Positions 6,002-12,330 of a stretch of DNA of 12,382 nt are shown here, in pieces (positions within the stretch are counted from its first letter, which is position 1; each line of letters opens with the position of its first letter). This DNA comes from an uncultured Clostridia bacterium. Lineage in GTDB: Bacteria > Bacillota > Clostridia > Christensenellales > CAG-138. The position numbers and the translations under genes are program-made. The stretch lies in NCBI GenBank assembly GCA_937915925.1, contig CALGGM010000213.1:1-12382 (forward strand), in the 5' to 3' direction. A model generated the notes under the pieces. The model saw nothing but the letters and a program-made list of their open reading frames with translations, was not told the DNA's origin and made no database searches.

Positions 6002-6763
6002 ATGGAACAGCATTATTTCAATATCAACGACGCGGGGCTGAACATCCGCTGTAAGCTCTATTCCGAGGGGCGCGGCGACGTCAAAACGCTCGTGATCTTC
6101 GGACACGGATTCGGCGGGCACAAGGACAACCGCGCGGCGGAGCGGTTCGCGAAGCATGTTCTTGAAAAGAATCACGGCGTCGCGCTGCTCACCTTCAACT
6201 GGCCGTGCCACGGCGACGACGTGCGAAAGACGCTTCGTCTCTTTGACTGCGATGCGTACCTATCCGCGGTGCTCTCATGGGCGAAAGCGCGGTATCCGGA
6301 CGCGAGGCTTTTCGGCTATGCCACGAGCTTCGGCGGGTATCTCTTTCTGAAATACATTTCCGAGCACGGCGATCCGTTTTTGAAAACCGCGCTGCGCTGT
6401 CCCGCCGTCGTGCTGTACGACGTGATCTTCGGCTCGATCATGACGGACGCCGAACGCGAGCGCATCCGAAAGGGCAAGCCCGTGTCCGTCGGCTTCGACC
6501 GCAAGGTGGAGATCGACAAAGCCTTTCTGGACAGCGTGCGCGAGGCGGACATTGCCGGACGCGACTTTCTCCCGTACGCGGACGATCTGTTCATCCTGCA
6601 CGGCACGGCGGACGAGATCGTTCCGTTCGACGCGGTGAAGGCGTTCGCGGAGAACAACGTGATCGACTTTGAGCCGATCGAAAACGCCGATCACCGCTTC
6701 CGTTCGCCCGAAAAGACTGATCTTGCGACCGCAAAGATCTGCGCCTTCTTCGGGCTCCGCTGA
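6002..6763 (+). CDS. Alpha/beta hydrolase (serine esterase/peptidase-like)
   Basis: 253 aa soluble protein with an alpha/beta-hydrolase layout. An oxyanion-hole motif HGFGGHKDN lies at 35-43. The nucleophile elbow is GYATSFGGY, with S109 (first small residue Ala instead of Gly). An acid residue, D204, is in LHGTADEIVPF, and a catalytic histidine, H231, is in NADHRF. The order and spacing of Ser, Asp and His are complete, so it should be active; the substrate cannot be read from sequence. Families of this type include BAAT/dienelactone-hydrolase-like and acyl esterases. The start at 6002 has AAAGGAA 5 nt upstream. The frame stays open to a GTG at 5927, but that region is the repeat cluster and is not used. 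No clear promoter was found in the repeat-filled leader, and no neighbour suggests a pathway. Confidence 0.85.
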   Translation: MEQHYFNINDAGLNIRCKLYSEGRGDVKTLVIFGHGFGGHKDNRAAERFAKHVLEKNHGVALLTFNWPCHGDDVRKTLRLFDCDAYLSAVLSWAKARYPDARLFGYATSFGGYLFLKYISEHGDPFLKTALRCPAVVLYDVIFGSIMTDAERERIRKGKPVSVGFDRKVEIDKAFLDSVREADIAGRDFLPYADDLFILHGTADEIVPFDAVKAFAENNVIDFEPIENADHRFRSPEKTDLATAKICAFFGLR

Positions 6764-6795
6764 CACCCCGTCAAGTTCGTGCAGTTCAAGCAACA

Positions 6796-6848
6796 CCTCA
6801 TCAGTCAGCTTCGCTGCCAGCTTCTCCTCGAGGAGAAGCCTTTTGGCT
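6796..6848. repeat. Palindromic repeat / likely hydrolase terminator
   Basis: A conserved-looking block, CCTCATCAGTCAGCTTCGCT, leads into a perfect 20-bp palindrome, GCTTCTCCTCGAGGAGAAGC (6820-6839), followed by CCTTTTGG. It could stop transcription from the hydrolase. The arm GCTTCTCC/GGAGAAGC is shared with the hairpin at 12306-12330, suggesting one dispersed family. Confidence 0.5.
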
Positions 6849-6871
6849 GCGCATGAATGCATACACGTACC

Positions 6872-6922
6872 GTAGGGGCGGATCGCATCCGCCCGCCGTA
6901 TTTCGCGCGGGCGTCAGCCCGC
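6872..6922. repeat. Paired GC-rich hairpins
   Basis: Two hairpins lie side by side. GGGCGGAT-CGC-ATCCGCCC (6876-6894) has an 8-bp stem, and GCGGGC-GTCA-GCCCGC (6907-6922) a 6-bp stem. No ORF covers them. They immediately precede the ATAT-spaced array and may belong to it. Confidence 0.55.
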
Positions 6923-7066
6923 ATATCGTGCATATCGTGCTTGGTGAAGGCAAGCATATCGTTCTTCGACAGCAGAATATCGTCTTATAAATGCGATATG
7001 CCCTGACGGGCGCGAGATGCCTTCGGCACGATATTCCTTCGGAACGATATTCGGCTGACGCCGAGC
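6921..7066. repeat. Array of mini-hairpins separated by ATAT motifs
   Basis: ATAT recurs at 6923, 6932, 6956, 6977, 6996, 7031 and 7047, with a degenerate AGAT site near 7016, giving steps of about 9-24 nt. Most intervals hold a small inverted repeat: GCTTG...CAAGC, GCCC-TGAC-GGGC, TGCC-TTC-GGCA, TTCC-TTC-GGAA and TCGGC-TGAC-GCCGA. Loop sequences TTC(G) and TGAC recur. No coding potential is seen. The array ends exactly where the partial GACAATCCCTCCGTCA element begins. Confidence 0.6.
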
Positions 7067-7160
7067 GACAATCCCTCCGTCATCAATGTGCCGAAGGCAC
7101 GCATCATGCGAAGCGCGTCACCTTGCCGCCCGAGGAGGCAGCAAATCAAGCGGGCATATA
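7067..7160. repeat. Partial or variant copy of the GACAATCCCTC element
   Basis: Positions 7067-7082 are identical to the left 16 bp of the 5772 element. Further in, CGCGTCACCTTGCC, GGAGGCAGC and CAAATCAAGC resemble, partly in inverted order, the interior of that element (GACACCT, GGAGGCAAGG, GCTTGATTTG). No matching right terminal repeat is present, so it is truncated or rearranged. Confidence 0.5.
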
Positions 7161-7190
7161 AAAAGAGCCGTTCGGTCTTCCGAGCGGCTC
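7158..7190 (-). terminator. Intrinsic terminator of the DUF4234 gene
   Basis: Read on the minus strand, an 11-bp stem (7180-7190 with 7165-7175, one G-T pair) has an AAGA loop and is followed by TTTTTATAT. It lies 15 nt after the stop codon of the gene at 7206. Confidence 0.85.
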
Positions 7191-7205
7191 CTTTGCATTT
7201 TTTGA

Positions 7206-7622
7206 TCAGCCGTTGATGTTGTAGTCTGCGTTGATCAGGTTCATCGACTTCAGGAACTTGTGCGTGTAGATGAACGGACCGACGACGATCAGCGAACCGA
7301 GCACGCCCCAAAGCCAGAAGGTCGACGCGCTGAACGCATAGTTCTGACCTCTTCTCGTGAGCTCAGCGCCGATGCGGTTGGAGATCTTGTGCTGCCAAAC
7401 GATTGCGCCGATGCCAAGCGTGATCGGAGCGATCAGGAAGAACAGCAGCGCAAAGTGCATCGTCTTCTTGCCGTCGTAGCGGGACGCGACCTCGTTGATC
7501 TCCGAAGAAATGTGGCAGTTCACCACGAGCGCATAGATGCCGAGCGTAATCAGCGACAGCAGAATGTACTTCAACAGTCCACGATCGGTCTTTAACTGTC
7601 TTACCGGTTGATTCGTTTCCAT
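7206..7622 (-). CDS. DUF4234 domain small membrane protein
   Basis: 138 aa with three predicted membrane segments at about 16-34, 56-76 and 101-120. The first carries the GLLKYILLSLITLGIY pattern characteristic of DUF4234 proteins. The middle one has the related repeat FLIAPITLGIGAIVW, and each is followed by a polar stretch with conserved-looking HKISNRIG and THKFLKSMN. The family has no established function. Only a short polar N-terminus precedes the first segment, with no zinc ribbon. The frame extends 14 codons upstream, but GAGGAG lies before the ATG at 7622 and the extension is in the transcribed leader, so 7622 is preferred. It is monocistronic, with its own consensus promoter and terminator. 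Family call moderately sure from pattern alone. Confidence 0.8.
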   Translation of the reverse strand: METNQPVRQLKTDRGLLKYILLSLITLGIYALVVNCHISSEINEVASRYDGKKTMHFALLFFLIAPITLGIGAIVWQHKISNRIGAELTRRGQNYAFSASTFWLWGVLGSLIVVGPFIYTHKFLKSMNLINADYNING

Positions 7623-7684
7623 TGCTTTTCTCCTCATATCCTTTATTATTTGGCAACTCCGCATCCGCGAAATCCACCTATTAA

Positions 7685-7713
7685 AGTATATCGAGAACCG
7701 TCCGTTCTGTCAA
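7685..7713 (-). promoter_or_regulatory. Strong promoter of the DUF4234 gene
   Basis: Read on the minus strand, a perfect TTGACA (7708-7713) and TATACT (7685-7690) are separated by 17 bp. Transcription would begin near 7678, about 55 nt before the ATG at 7622. It lies between the stop of the NimA-like gene and the DUF4234 gene, which shows that the latter is transcribed independently. Confidence 0.85.
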
Positions 7714-7732
7714 TCCCGTTTGCTATATTTTC

Positions 7733-8206
7733 TCACGACTCGTGGACGCGCTTGCCGGTGATGTGCTCGGGGACGAGGGCGGTGACGAGCACGCGGTCGG
7801 AGACGGTCGCCCATTCGTGCTCAAAATACGACGCGTCGGTGAAGCGCTCGGTCAAGCCCAGAAGGGCGGTTTTCATGCGTGCCTCATCCTCGACGATCTC
7901 GATTTTGCCGAATACGATCACGCTTTCAAAGTCCATCGACCAGTCGTTTTCGCGCGGGACGCCGTCGCCGAGCACGCAGTACGACGCGCGCGGATCACGC
8001 GCGATCGCGTCGAACCGGTGTCCCGCCTTTGCGCCGTGAAAATAAAGCTTGCCGTCCGCCTCGTTGTACCAGTGATCGACCGGCATGCCATACGGGTATC
8101 CGTCGTCGCCGAGCACGGACAGCACGCCGCGCTTCTGCGTCTTCAAAAGCGCGATGCACGCGTCCTGTTCCATCTGCTGTTTTGCCCTTCGCATCGTCCG
8201 AAACAT
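7733..8206 (-). CDS. NimA-like pyridoxamine 5'-phosphate oxidase family (FMN split-barrel) protein
   Basis: 157 aa, the size of single-domain flavin-binding split-barrel proteins. MRRAKQQM near the start, RGVLSVLGDDGYPYGMPVDH at 26-45, KLYFHGAKAGHRFDAI at 53-68 and ESVIVFGKIEIVED at 94-107 match the NimA/PNPOx-like pattern, in which FHGAKxGxR contacts the flavin. Members bind FMN or related cofactors and act as reductases; some confer 5-nitroimidazole resistance, but most have unknown substrates. The frame opens 10 codons earlier at 8236, but that ATG overlaps the -10 box of the promoter. GAGGAGG lies before the ATG at 8206, so the shorter start is chosen. No terminator is obvious after the stop. 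Divergent from the yitT operon. Confidence 0.85.
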   Translation of the reverse strand: MFRTMRRAKQQMEQDACIALLKTQKRGVLSVLGDDGYPYGMPVDHWYNEADGKLYFHGAKAGHRFDAIARDPRASYCVLGDGVPRENDWSMDFESVIVFGKIEIVEDEARMKTALLGLTERFTDASYFEHEWATVSDRVLVTALVPEHITGKRVHES

Positions 8207-8234
8207 CGCTTGCCTCCTCGGTTTTGGTACGTCC

Positions 8235-8264
8235 ATGATACCATCGGCGCGGCGGCGCTGTCAA
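8235..8264 (-). promoter_or_regulatory. Promoter of the NimA-like gene
   Basis: Read on the minus strand, TTGACA (8259-8264) and TATCAT (8235-8240) are separated by 18 bp. Transcription would start near 8228, which decides for the ATG at 8206 over the upstream ATG at 8236. Confidence 0.8.
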
Positions 8265-8278
8265 TCGCGGGTTTGGGG

Positions 8279-8307
8279 TTGCGCGCGGCGGGAAAAGTTG
8301 GTATACT
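8279..8307 (+). promoter_or_regulatory. Candidate promoter of the yitT-dipeptidase-two-component operon
   Basis: TATACT at 8302-8307 is a good -10 box, 30 bp before the yitT-like ATG. With a 17-bp spacer the -35 position is TTGCGC (8279-8284), which matches only in its first three bases. A weak -35 may mean activator dependence. Confidence 0.55.
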
Positions 8308-8336
8308 GTAATCTGAACAAATCTGCGGGAGGATGT

Positions 8337-9272
8337 ATGAAAAAGGGACAAACAAGGCAGAGCGATCCGGAGCGGCTGAAAAAAATTCTGCGTGAATGCG
8401 GCAAGGTCCTGTTCATGACGCTGATGATCTCGATCGAAGCGCTTGCGGTCGCGGCGCTGTACACGCCGGCGGACGTCGTCACGGGCGGCGTCACCGGTAT
8501 TGGCATGCTGCTCGAATACGCCACGGGCGGCGTGTTTCCGAGCTGGCTGTTTGTTGTGGTCGTGAATATCCCGCTGCTGATCCTTGCGTTCCGGTTTCTG
8601 CATATTCGCTTTACGTTATACACACTTTTAATGACCGTGCTGTTTTCCGGCGAGCTCGCGCTGTTTGCAAACCTCAACCTTCCCGAGCTGTTTGACATGT
8701 CCGAGCCCGCGTGGCGCATGGTCAGCGTGACCTTCGGCGCCGTCGCGATGGGCGTTTCGGGCGGCATGATCGTGCGGCTCGGCGGCAGCACCGGCGGTCT
8801 GGACATCGTTTCCCTGCTGATCAACCGCAAGTATTCCATCTCGATCGGTACGGTCTCGATGGGCATCAACATCGTGATCGCGCTGGCGCTCGGCGTTCTG
8901 CACGCCGTGAACAAGGGCAACTACCGCACGGGCGTGGAGAGCGCGGCGCTGTCGTTCATCGCGCTGTTCGTAACCACGGTCGCGTTCAACAACATTATCA
9001 TCGGCATCAACCGCACGAAAACGCTGTTCATCATCTCGGACAAGTGGAACGAGATCGCGCCGGACGTGCTGAACAAGGTGCATCGCGGCGTGACCTACAT
9101 TCCGTGCCGCGGCGCGTACACCAACCAGGACAAGACGCTCGTTTACATCCTGACCAAAACGATCGAGCTTGCGAGCATTCGTCGGCTCGTTCTCGAAAAA
9201 GACCCGACGGCAATCATTTCCATCATCGATACGCGGGAGGTCATCGGCAAGGGCTTCACCGCAGTCAACTGA
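8337..9272 (+). CDS. YitT family membrane protein (YitT/DUF161 plus DUF2179)
   Basis: 311 aa. The N-terminal half is a polytopic membrane domain with hydrophobic segments near 24-42, 50-62, 70-87, 92-112, 128-147, 171-190 and 203-222. It carries the family motif RLGGSTGGLDIVSLLINRK at 147-165 and PADVVTGGVTGIG at 44-56. The C-terminal part (about 225-305) is the soluble DUF2179 domain, including KVHRGVTYIPCRGAYTNQDK and ISIIDTREVIGKGF. The biochemical role of YitT proteins is not established; transport has been suggested. GGGAGG sits 6 nt before the ATG at 8337. The frame is open further upstream to 8085, but that crosses the divergent promoters and is rejected. First gene of the operon; the dipeptidase starts 18 nt after its stop. 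Confidence 0.92.
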   Translation: MKKGQTRQSDPERLKKILRECGKVLFMTLMISIEALAVAALYTPADVVTGGVTGIGMLLEYATGGVFPSWLFVVVVNIPLLILAFRFLHIRFTLYTLLMTVLFSGELALFANLNLPELFDMSEPAWRMVSVTFGAVAMGVSGGMIVRLGGSTGGLDIVSLLINRKYSISIGTVSMGINIVIALALGVLHAVNKGNYRTGVESAALSFIALFVTTVAFNNIIIGINRTKTLFIISDKWNEIAPDVLNKVHRGVTYIPCRGAYTNQDKTLVYILTKTIELASIRRLVLEKDPTAIISIIDTREVIGKGFTAVN

Positions 9273-9290
9273 CAGAAAGGAAGGAACAGT

Positions 9291-10622
9291 ATGAAGAATT
9301 GGATCGAAACAACGCTCCCCGCGCAGATCGAGGACCTCAAGGCGCTCGTGCGCATCCCGTCCGTGTCCCGCGGCGATCCCGCGGAGCCGGGCAAGCCGTT
9401 CGGCAAGACCGTGTATGAAGCGCTGCAGGCGACGCTTGCGATCGCAAGACGGCTCGGGCTGAAGGCTTGGGACGTGGACGGCTACTGCGGCGTGGTCGAG
9501 TACGGCGAGGGCGAAGAGCTTCTCGGCATCCTTGCGCATCTGGACGTCGTGCCGGAGGGCGAGGGCTGGAGCGTACCGCCGTATGCCGCGACCGAAAAGG
9601 ACGGGCGCATCATCGGGCGCGGCACGCTGGACGATAAGAGCCCGGCGCTCTCCGCGATCTATGCGCTTGCGGCGATCAAGGAAAGCGGCGCAAAGATGAA
9701 GCGTCGCGTCCGCGTGATCCTCGGCTGCGACGAGGAGATCGGCTCCTTGGGCGTCGAGCATTATCTGAAGGTCGAGGGACAGCCGACGATGGCGTTCACG
9801 CCCGACGCGGAATACCCGGTCGTCAATTCCGAGATGGGCATCCTGCACACGACCTACGAAAAGAAATACGCGTCTGCGCTTAGAATCGACTGCGGCTCGG
9901 CGGCAAACGTCATTCCCGGCGTGATCCGCGCGACGCTTCCCTGCGAGGCGATCCCGGTCAATGCGCCCGAGGGCTATACGGTGACTTATGAGGGCAACCG
10001 CATCACGGTCGAGGGCCGCGGCGGTCACGCGTCCATGCCGGAGTTTGCGAAAAATGCGCTGCAGGCGCTGATGGGAATTCTCAGCGAGCAGCCGCTTCCC
10101 GAGGAGGATCTGAAAACCGTTTCCGCACTGCATGCGCTGTGGAAGCTTGATATGCACGGCGAATCGCTCGGCATTGACGTGACCGACGAATCGGGCCGCA
10201 TCACCTATCAGCCCGACGTGATCCGCTTCGACGAAACCGGCGTACGCTTCATCGCCGACTGCCGCCATCCGTTCTCGGCAAAGGCGAAAGATCTTTTGAA
10301 GACCTGGGACGCGGCATACGGAAACGCGGGCTTTGTCCGCACCGATACCGTGGTCAAGCCGGGTCACTTCATCCCGGCGGATTCGGAGCTTGTTTCCACG
10401 CTGATGAACGTATACAACGAGCTGAACGGGTCCGACGCAAAGCCGCTGTCGATGGGCGGCGGCACGTATGCGCGTGAGATGGAAAACGCGGTTGCGTTCG
10501 GCACGGTGCGCGAGGGCGAGGAGAGCGTCTGCCACATGCCGGATGAGTCGATCTCGATCGAGGACATCCGCTTCAATACGAACTGCATGGCGGAGGCGAT
10601 CCGCCGGCTCGCAACCGTCTGA
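9291..10622 (+). CDS. M20 family dipeptidase (Sapep/PepV type)
   Basis: 443 aa, the usual length for PepV/Sapep metallodipeptidases, which use two zinc (or manganese) ions to cleave dipeptides in the cytoplasm. Metal ligands and catalytic residues are in place: H83 and D85 in LAHLDVVPEGEGW, D114 in GRGTLDDKSP, E148/E149 in GCDEEIGS, D172 in FTPDAEYP, and H415 in VCHMPDE. The lid domain lies between about 180 and 380, with GRGGHASMPEFAKNA typical of the family and GGGTYAREM before the last ligand. AAAGGAAGG before the ATG supports the start. Second gene of the operon; its stop codon is separated by one base from the response-regulator start. Pairing with a regulatory system may reflect peptide or cell-wall turnover, but this is inference. 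Confidence 0.93.
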   Translation: MKNWIETTLPAQIEDLKALVRIPSVSRGDPAEPGKPFGKTVYEALQATLAIARRLGLKAWDVDGYCGVVEYGEGEELLGILAHLDVVPEGEGWSVPPYAATEKDGRIIGRGTLDDKSPALSAIYALAAIKESGAKMKRRVRVILGCDEEIGSLGVEHYLKVEGQPTMAFTPDAEYPVVNSEMGILHTTYEKKYASALRIDCGSAANVIPGVIRATLPCEAIPVNAPEGYTVTYEGNRITVEGRGGHASMPEFAKNALQALMGILSEQPLPEEDLKTVSALHALWKLDMHGESLGIDVTDESGRITYQPDVIRFDETGVRFIADCRHPFSAKAKDLLKTWDAAYGNAGFVRTDTVVKPGHFIPADSELVSTLMNVYNELNGSDAKPLSMGGGTYAREMENAVAFGTVREGEESVCHMPDESISIEDIRFNTNCMAEAIRRLATV

Positions 10623-10623
10623 T

Positions 10624-11292
10624 ATGGCGCTGGTATATCTCGTCGAAGACGACGCCGACATCCGCGAAATGGAGGCCTACGCGCTGAAAAGCGCAGGGCT
10701 TTCCGTCGAGGCGTTCTCCGAGAGCGGGACATTTTTAAAGGCTGTAAAGACGCGTCTTCCGGATCTGGTGCTCCTTGACATCATGCTGCCCGGCACGGAC
10801 GGCATGCAGGTATTGAAGCTTCTGCGCGCGGACGCGGCGACGCGGGAGCTTCCGATCATCATGGTCTCGGCAAAGACCGCGGAGGCGGACAAGGTCAACG
10901 GGCTCGATTCCGGCGCGGACGATTACCTTACAAAGCCGTTCGGGATCATGGAGCTGGTTTCGCGCTGCAAGGCGCTTTTACGGCGCGCGCAGCGAAAGGC
11001 GGCGGTGCTCGCGTTCGACGCGATCGAGCTGGACGACGAGCGGCACCGCGTCACTGTCGACGGGCAGGAGACGGAGCTGACGTTCAAGGAATACGGGCTT
11101 TTAAAGTACCTTCTTGAAAACAGCGGCACGGCGGTCTCGCGCGATCGGCTGATGGAAGCGGTGTGGGGCTTTGCCTTTACCGGCGAAACGCGCACCGTCG
11201 ATATGCACATCAAGACGCTTCGAAAGAAGCTGGGCGACGCCGGAAATCTCATCGAGACCGTGCGCAACGTGGGCTATCGGCTCGGGAGGTAA
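10624..11292 (+). CDS. OmpR/PhoB-type response regulator
   Basis: 222 aa in the standard two-domain layout. The receiver domain (1-120) has the acidic pocket E8-D9-D10, phosphoacceptor D52 in LVLLDIMLPGTDG, switch residue S82 in IIMVSAK, and K104 in LTKPFG. The C-terminal winged-helix DNA-binding domain (about 127-222) contains ELTFKEYGLLKYLL, the recognition region VDMHIKTLRKKLG, and ends in VRNVGYRLG. It should bind DNA as a dimer when phosphorylated by the downstream kinase. The ATG is 1 nt after the dipeptidase stop (TGA-T-ATG) and the preceding 20 nt hold no Shine-Dalgarno motif, so translation probably depends on reinitiation after the dipeptidase. The same frame stays open back to 10468 inside the dipeptidase gene, but that part does not belong to the receiver fold. 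Confidence 0.96.
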   Translation: MALVYLVEDDADIREMEAYALKSAGLSVEAFSESGTFLKAVKTRLPDLVLLDIMLPGTDGMQVLKLLRADAATRELPIIMVSAKTAEADKVNGLDSGADDYLTKPFGIMELVSRCKALLRRAQRKAAVLAFDAIELDDERHRVTVDGQETELTFKEYGLLKYLLENSGTAVSRDRLMEAVWGFAFTGETRTVDMHIKTLRKKLGDAGNLIETVRNVGYRLGR

Positions 11293-11294
11293 CC

Positions 11295-12275
11295 ATGAAC
11301 GATACGATGCTTTCCGCGATCCTCGACGCGATGGAGGACGGCGTCGTCGTGTTCGATCTTGAAGGCACGGCGCTGCTCTGCAACGACGCGGCGTACGGTT
11401 TGCTGCACAAAAAGCCCGGCGCGATCCGCACGATCGCCGATCTGCCGGGCGAGGTGCATCCCTTTTTCGAGGGCGTGCGCAGCGGCAGCACGGAAGCGGT
11501 CGAGCTGTTCGGCGAGGCGGTGCGTCTGCGCTATCAGGACGTGACGGAAAACGGACTGCGCACAGGCGCGGTGCTGATCCTCTCCGATCTCGGCGAGCAG
11601 CAGCGCGCGGAGCGCATGCGCCGTGAGTTCACCGCGAACGTTTCGCACGAGCTGAAAACGCCGCTGACGTCGATCTCCGGCTATGCCGAGATGATCGAAA
11701 ACGGCATGGCAAGGGACGAGGACATCCGCCTGTTTGCCGAGCGCATCCGCCGCGAATCGAACCGCATGCGGTCGCTGGTATCGGACATCATCACGCTGTC
11801 CGAGCTCGACGAGCGCGCGCTGTACGGGCAGGCAGAACCCGTGGACCTTTACACGCTCGCCGAGGAAGCCGTGGAAACGCTGAAAAGCGCGGCGATGCTG
11901 CGCGGCGTGTCCGTGCAGCTCTCGGGCGGACCGACCTTGGTCAAGGGCGTGCGCGAGCTGCTTTCGGAGCTCATCTATAACCTTCTGGACAACGCGATCC
12001 GCTATAACCGCGACAACGGCACGGTCTCCGTGCGCACCGCGGGGCGTACGCTGTCCGTGCGCGACACCGGCATCGGCATTCCGCGGCATCACCAAAACCG
12101 CATCTTCGAGCGGTTCTACCGCGTCGACAAGAGCCGCAGCAAGGCGACGGGCGGCACGGGGCTCGGGCTTGCAATCGTCAAGCACATCACACAGCAGCAC
12201 CACGCCGAGCTCACCTTAAAAAGCGCCGAGGGCATCGGCACCGAGATCACCGTCACCTTCCCGGAAAATGAATAG
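11295..12275 (+). CDS. PhoR-like sensor histidine kinase lacking membrane segments
   Basis: 326 aa. An N-terminal PAS-like region (about 1-100) begins LSAILDAMEDGVVVFDLEG. HisKA follows with phosphoacceptor H118 in FTANVSHELKTPLTSISGY. The HATPase domain shows the N box with N229 and N233 in YNLLDNAIRYN, the G1 box VRDTGIGI (256-263), the F box RIFERFYRVDKS, and the G2 box GGTGLGLAIV. These are the PhoR/VicK-type sequences and the kinase core looks complete. No hydrophobic segment long enough to span the membrane is present, unlike most PhoR-type kinases, so it is predicted cytoplasmic. The Shine-Dalgarno GGGAGGT lies in the last codons of the response regulator, 2 nt separating the two genes. 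Its cognate partner is surely the adjacent regulator; the signal is unknown. Confidence 0.95.
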   Translation: MNDTMLSAILDAMEDGVVVFDLEGTALLCNDAAYGLLHKKPGAIRTIADLPGEVHPFFEGVRSGSTEAVELFGEAVRLRYQDVTENGLRTGAVLILSDLGEQQRAERMRREFTANVSHELKTPLTSISGYAEMIENGMARDEDIRLFAERIRRESNRMRSLVSDIITLSELDERALYGQAEPVDLYTLAEEAVETLKSAAMLRGVSVQLSGGPTLVKGVRELLSELIYNLLDNAIRYNRDNGTVSVRTAGRTLSVRDTGIGIPRHHQNRIFERFYRVDKSRSKATGGTGLGLAIVKHITQQHHAELTLKSAEGIGTEITVTFPENE

Positions 12276-12305
12276 CATTGCACGTTCGGGATCACCGAAA
12301 TTACC

Positions 12306-12330
12306 GAGGCTTCTCCGTTGGAGAAGCCTC
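12306..12330 (+). terminator. Hairpin at the end of the two-component operon
   Basis: A perfect 11-bp stem, GAGGCTTCTCC (12306-12316) with GGAGAAGCCTC (12320-12330), has a GTT loop and lies 30 nt after the kinase stop. No T-run follows; instead the CAGGCTGT repeat begins at the last base of the stem. This is the same arrangement as after the flotillin gene. Confidence 0.65.

Noticed and set aside
6669..6875. Small plus-strand ORF overlapping the hydrolase 3' end
   Set aside because: Serine/arginine-rich reading through the palindromic repeat, no ribosome binding site, and overlaps the real gene.
6921..7066. CRISPR array
   Set aside because: The repeated motif is only 4-5 nt, spacing is irregular and the intervals are themselves palindromic; there are no cas genes.
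8085..8336. 84-residue N-terminal extension of the YitT-like protein
   Set aside because: It would cross both divergent promoters and overlap the NimA-like gene on the other strand; the ATG at 8337 has a good ribosome binding site and starts where the family starts.
10468..10623. 52-residue extension of the response regulator into the dipeptidase gene
   Set aside because: Arg/Ser-rich shadow of the dipeptidase reading frame; receiver domains begin at the ATG at 10624.
8628..10661. 677-codon open frame on the minus strand across the yitT-like and dipeptidase genes
   Set aside because: It is antisense to two genes with complete family motifs, its translation is rich in Arg/Asp/His/Ala low-complexity sequence, and no ribosome binding site or family motif is present. 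Long antisense frames are expected from high-GC codon use.
11163..11294. 44-residue extension of the histidine kinase into the response regulator gene
   Set aside because: It overlaps the DNA-binding domain codons of the regulator in another frame, and a Shine-Dalgarno motif precedes 11295.
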